Assembly (NCBI GenBank): GCA_963664045.2
Contig: CAXXGT010000001.1
Coordinates: forward strand, 447,873 to 511,872
Length of the DNA: 64,000 nt
Origin: JAPPHA01 sp963664045
Lineage (GTDB): Bacteria; Pseudomonadota; Alphaproteobacteria; Rhodobacterales; Rhodobacteraceae
Reading direction: 5' to 3'
Both the position numbers and the translations under genes were made by a program. Shown in pieces: positions 63,885 through 64,000 of this stretch; the first letter of the stretch is position 1, and every line of letters starts with the position of its first letter. The notes beneath the pieces are model-generated. The model made no database searches and was not told the origin of the DNA. It saw only the letters and a list, made by a program, of their open reading frames with translations.

Positions 63885-64000
63885 GGCAATACGAGGAATC
63901 GACTGTTCGAGAGCGCAAGGTGCAACCGGCGCTCACGCTCGGTCTCGCTCCACCCGATCCACGCGTCCGGGCCGGCAGCATCCGTGCCGCCGCCTCGAAC
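63836..64000 (-). pseudogene. DUF4338 N-terminal part, frameshifted and cut by the window edge
   Basis: The minus strand from the window edge encodes DAWIGWSETERERRLHLALS, NSRFLVLPWVRVENLASKVL and SMALRRLP, the central DUF4338 motifs. The frame is lost near 63835, where deletion of one base would join RRLP to ADCWQERHSCRPVVVETF in the next frame. It is either a decayed copy or a sequencing error. The gene start lies outside the window. Confidence 0.65.

Larger units (their letters stand above)
62175..64000 (-). mobile_element. IS4-type element with DUF4338, running off the window
   Basis: DNA from 62175 onward does not belong to IS66-type copy 3 and is filled by one minus-strand coding unit of DUF4338 plus IS4-type transposase. 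Its right end (minus-strand 3' side) is within 62175-62267; the other end is outside the window. The position within tnpC suggests it inserted into copy 3. Confidence 0.65.

Overview
This window looks like a chromosome segment from an alphaproteobacterium with moderately high GC. The evidence is gene content and order typical of that class: rpsF-rpsR-rplI; fabD-fabG-acpP-fabF-mltG; pdhABC with a lipoyl domain on the E1 beta subunit; grxD-bolA-purL; sspB-fumC with a ribbon-helix-helix gene; a coiled-coil gene with zapA; and, most tellingly, a permuted two-piece tmRNA with tag ANDNRAPVALAA. Housekeeping genes are intact. The spaces between them are packed with insertion sequences, nested group II introns and broken transposases, the pattern expected of a genome undergoing IS expansion, for example in a recently host-restricted or symbiotic lineage. 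That lifestyle is inference; no species is claimed.

Layout. 1-8050: housekeeping core with DUF2237, ribosomal proteins L9, S18 and S6, fatty acid synthesis (fabD, fabG, acpP, fabF), a HisA-like isomerase and mltG. 8100-17100: accessory zone with resolvase fragments around an SDR gene, a group II intron 5' fragment, an IS1634-type transposase split by a complete IS66-type element, a RelE/HigA-type toxin-antitoxin pair and an ISKra4-like remnant. 17126-27242: central carbon metabolism (cysE, pdhC, pdhB, pdhA, ftsB, class I aldolase, pgk, tkt; no gap gene). 27600-32400: one transposase gene split by a 3.3-kb serine-recombinase element. 32694-34574: zapA module, grxD, bolA. 34740-37300: remnants, group II introns and a tnpB tail between bolA and purL. 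37307-44231: purL, LysR, tusA, ccdA, RHH gene, fumC, sspB, followed by ssrA (tmRNA). 44763-54943: a 10-kb nest of mobile elements. 55184-59272: remnants, then DUF1194, VOC protein, thyX and a hypothetical gene. 59657-64000: a usp gene cut by a third IS66-type copy, itself cut by an IS4-type element that runs off the window.

The main novelty is in the mobile DNA. First, a DUF4338 domain (the DruA family of Druantia systems) occurs three times, each with a DDE transposase of a different family: fused upstream of an ISAs1 transposase inside an element with clean inverted repeats and a 10-bp target duplication; translationally coupled after an IS66-type transposase; and fused upstream of an IS4-type transposase at the right edge. 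This suggests a recurrent transposition accessory rather than a stand-alone defence gene. Second, the resident IS66-type elements carry a D12-class DNA adenine methyltransferase translationally coupled to an inverted tnpC. Third, ORF-less group II introns of about 860 bp form exact twintrons and nests whose boundaries can be read from uninterrupted copies.

Limits: coordinates of degraded remnants are approximate. Family calls come from motif recognition, not database searches. Gaps of 300 bases or more are listed as such.
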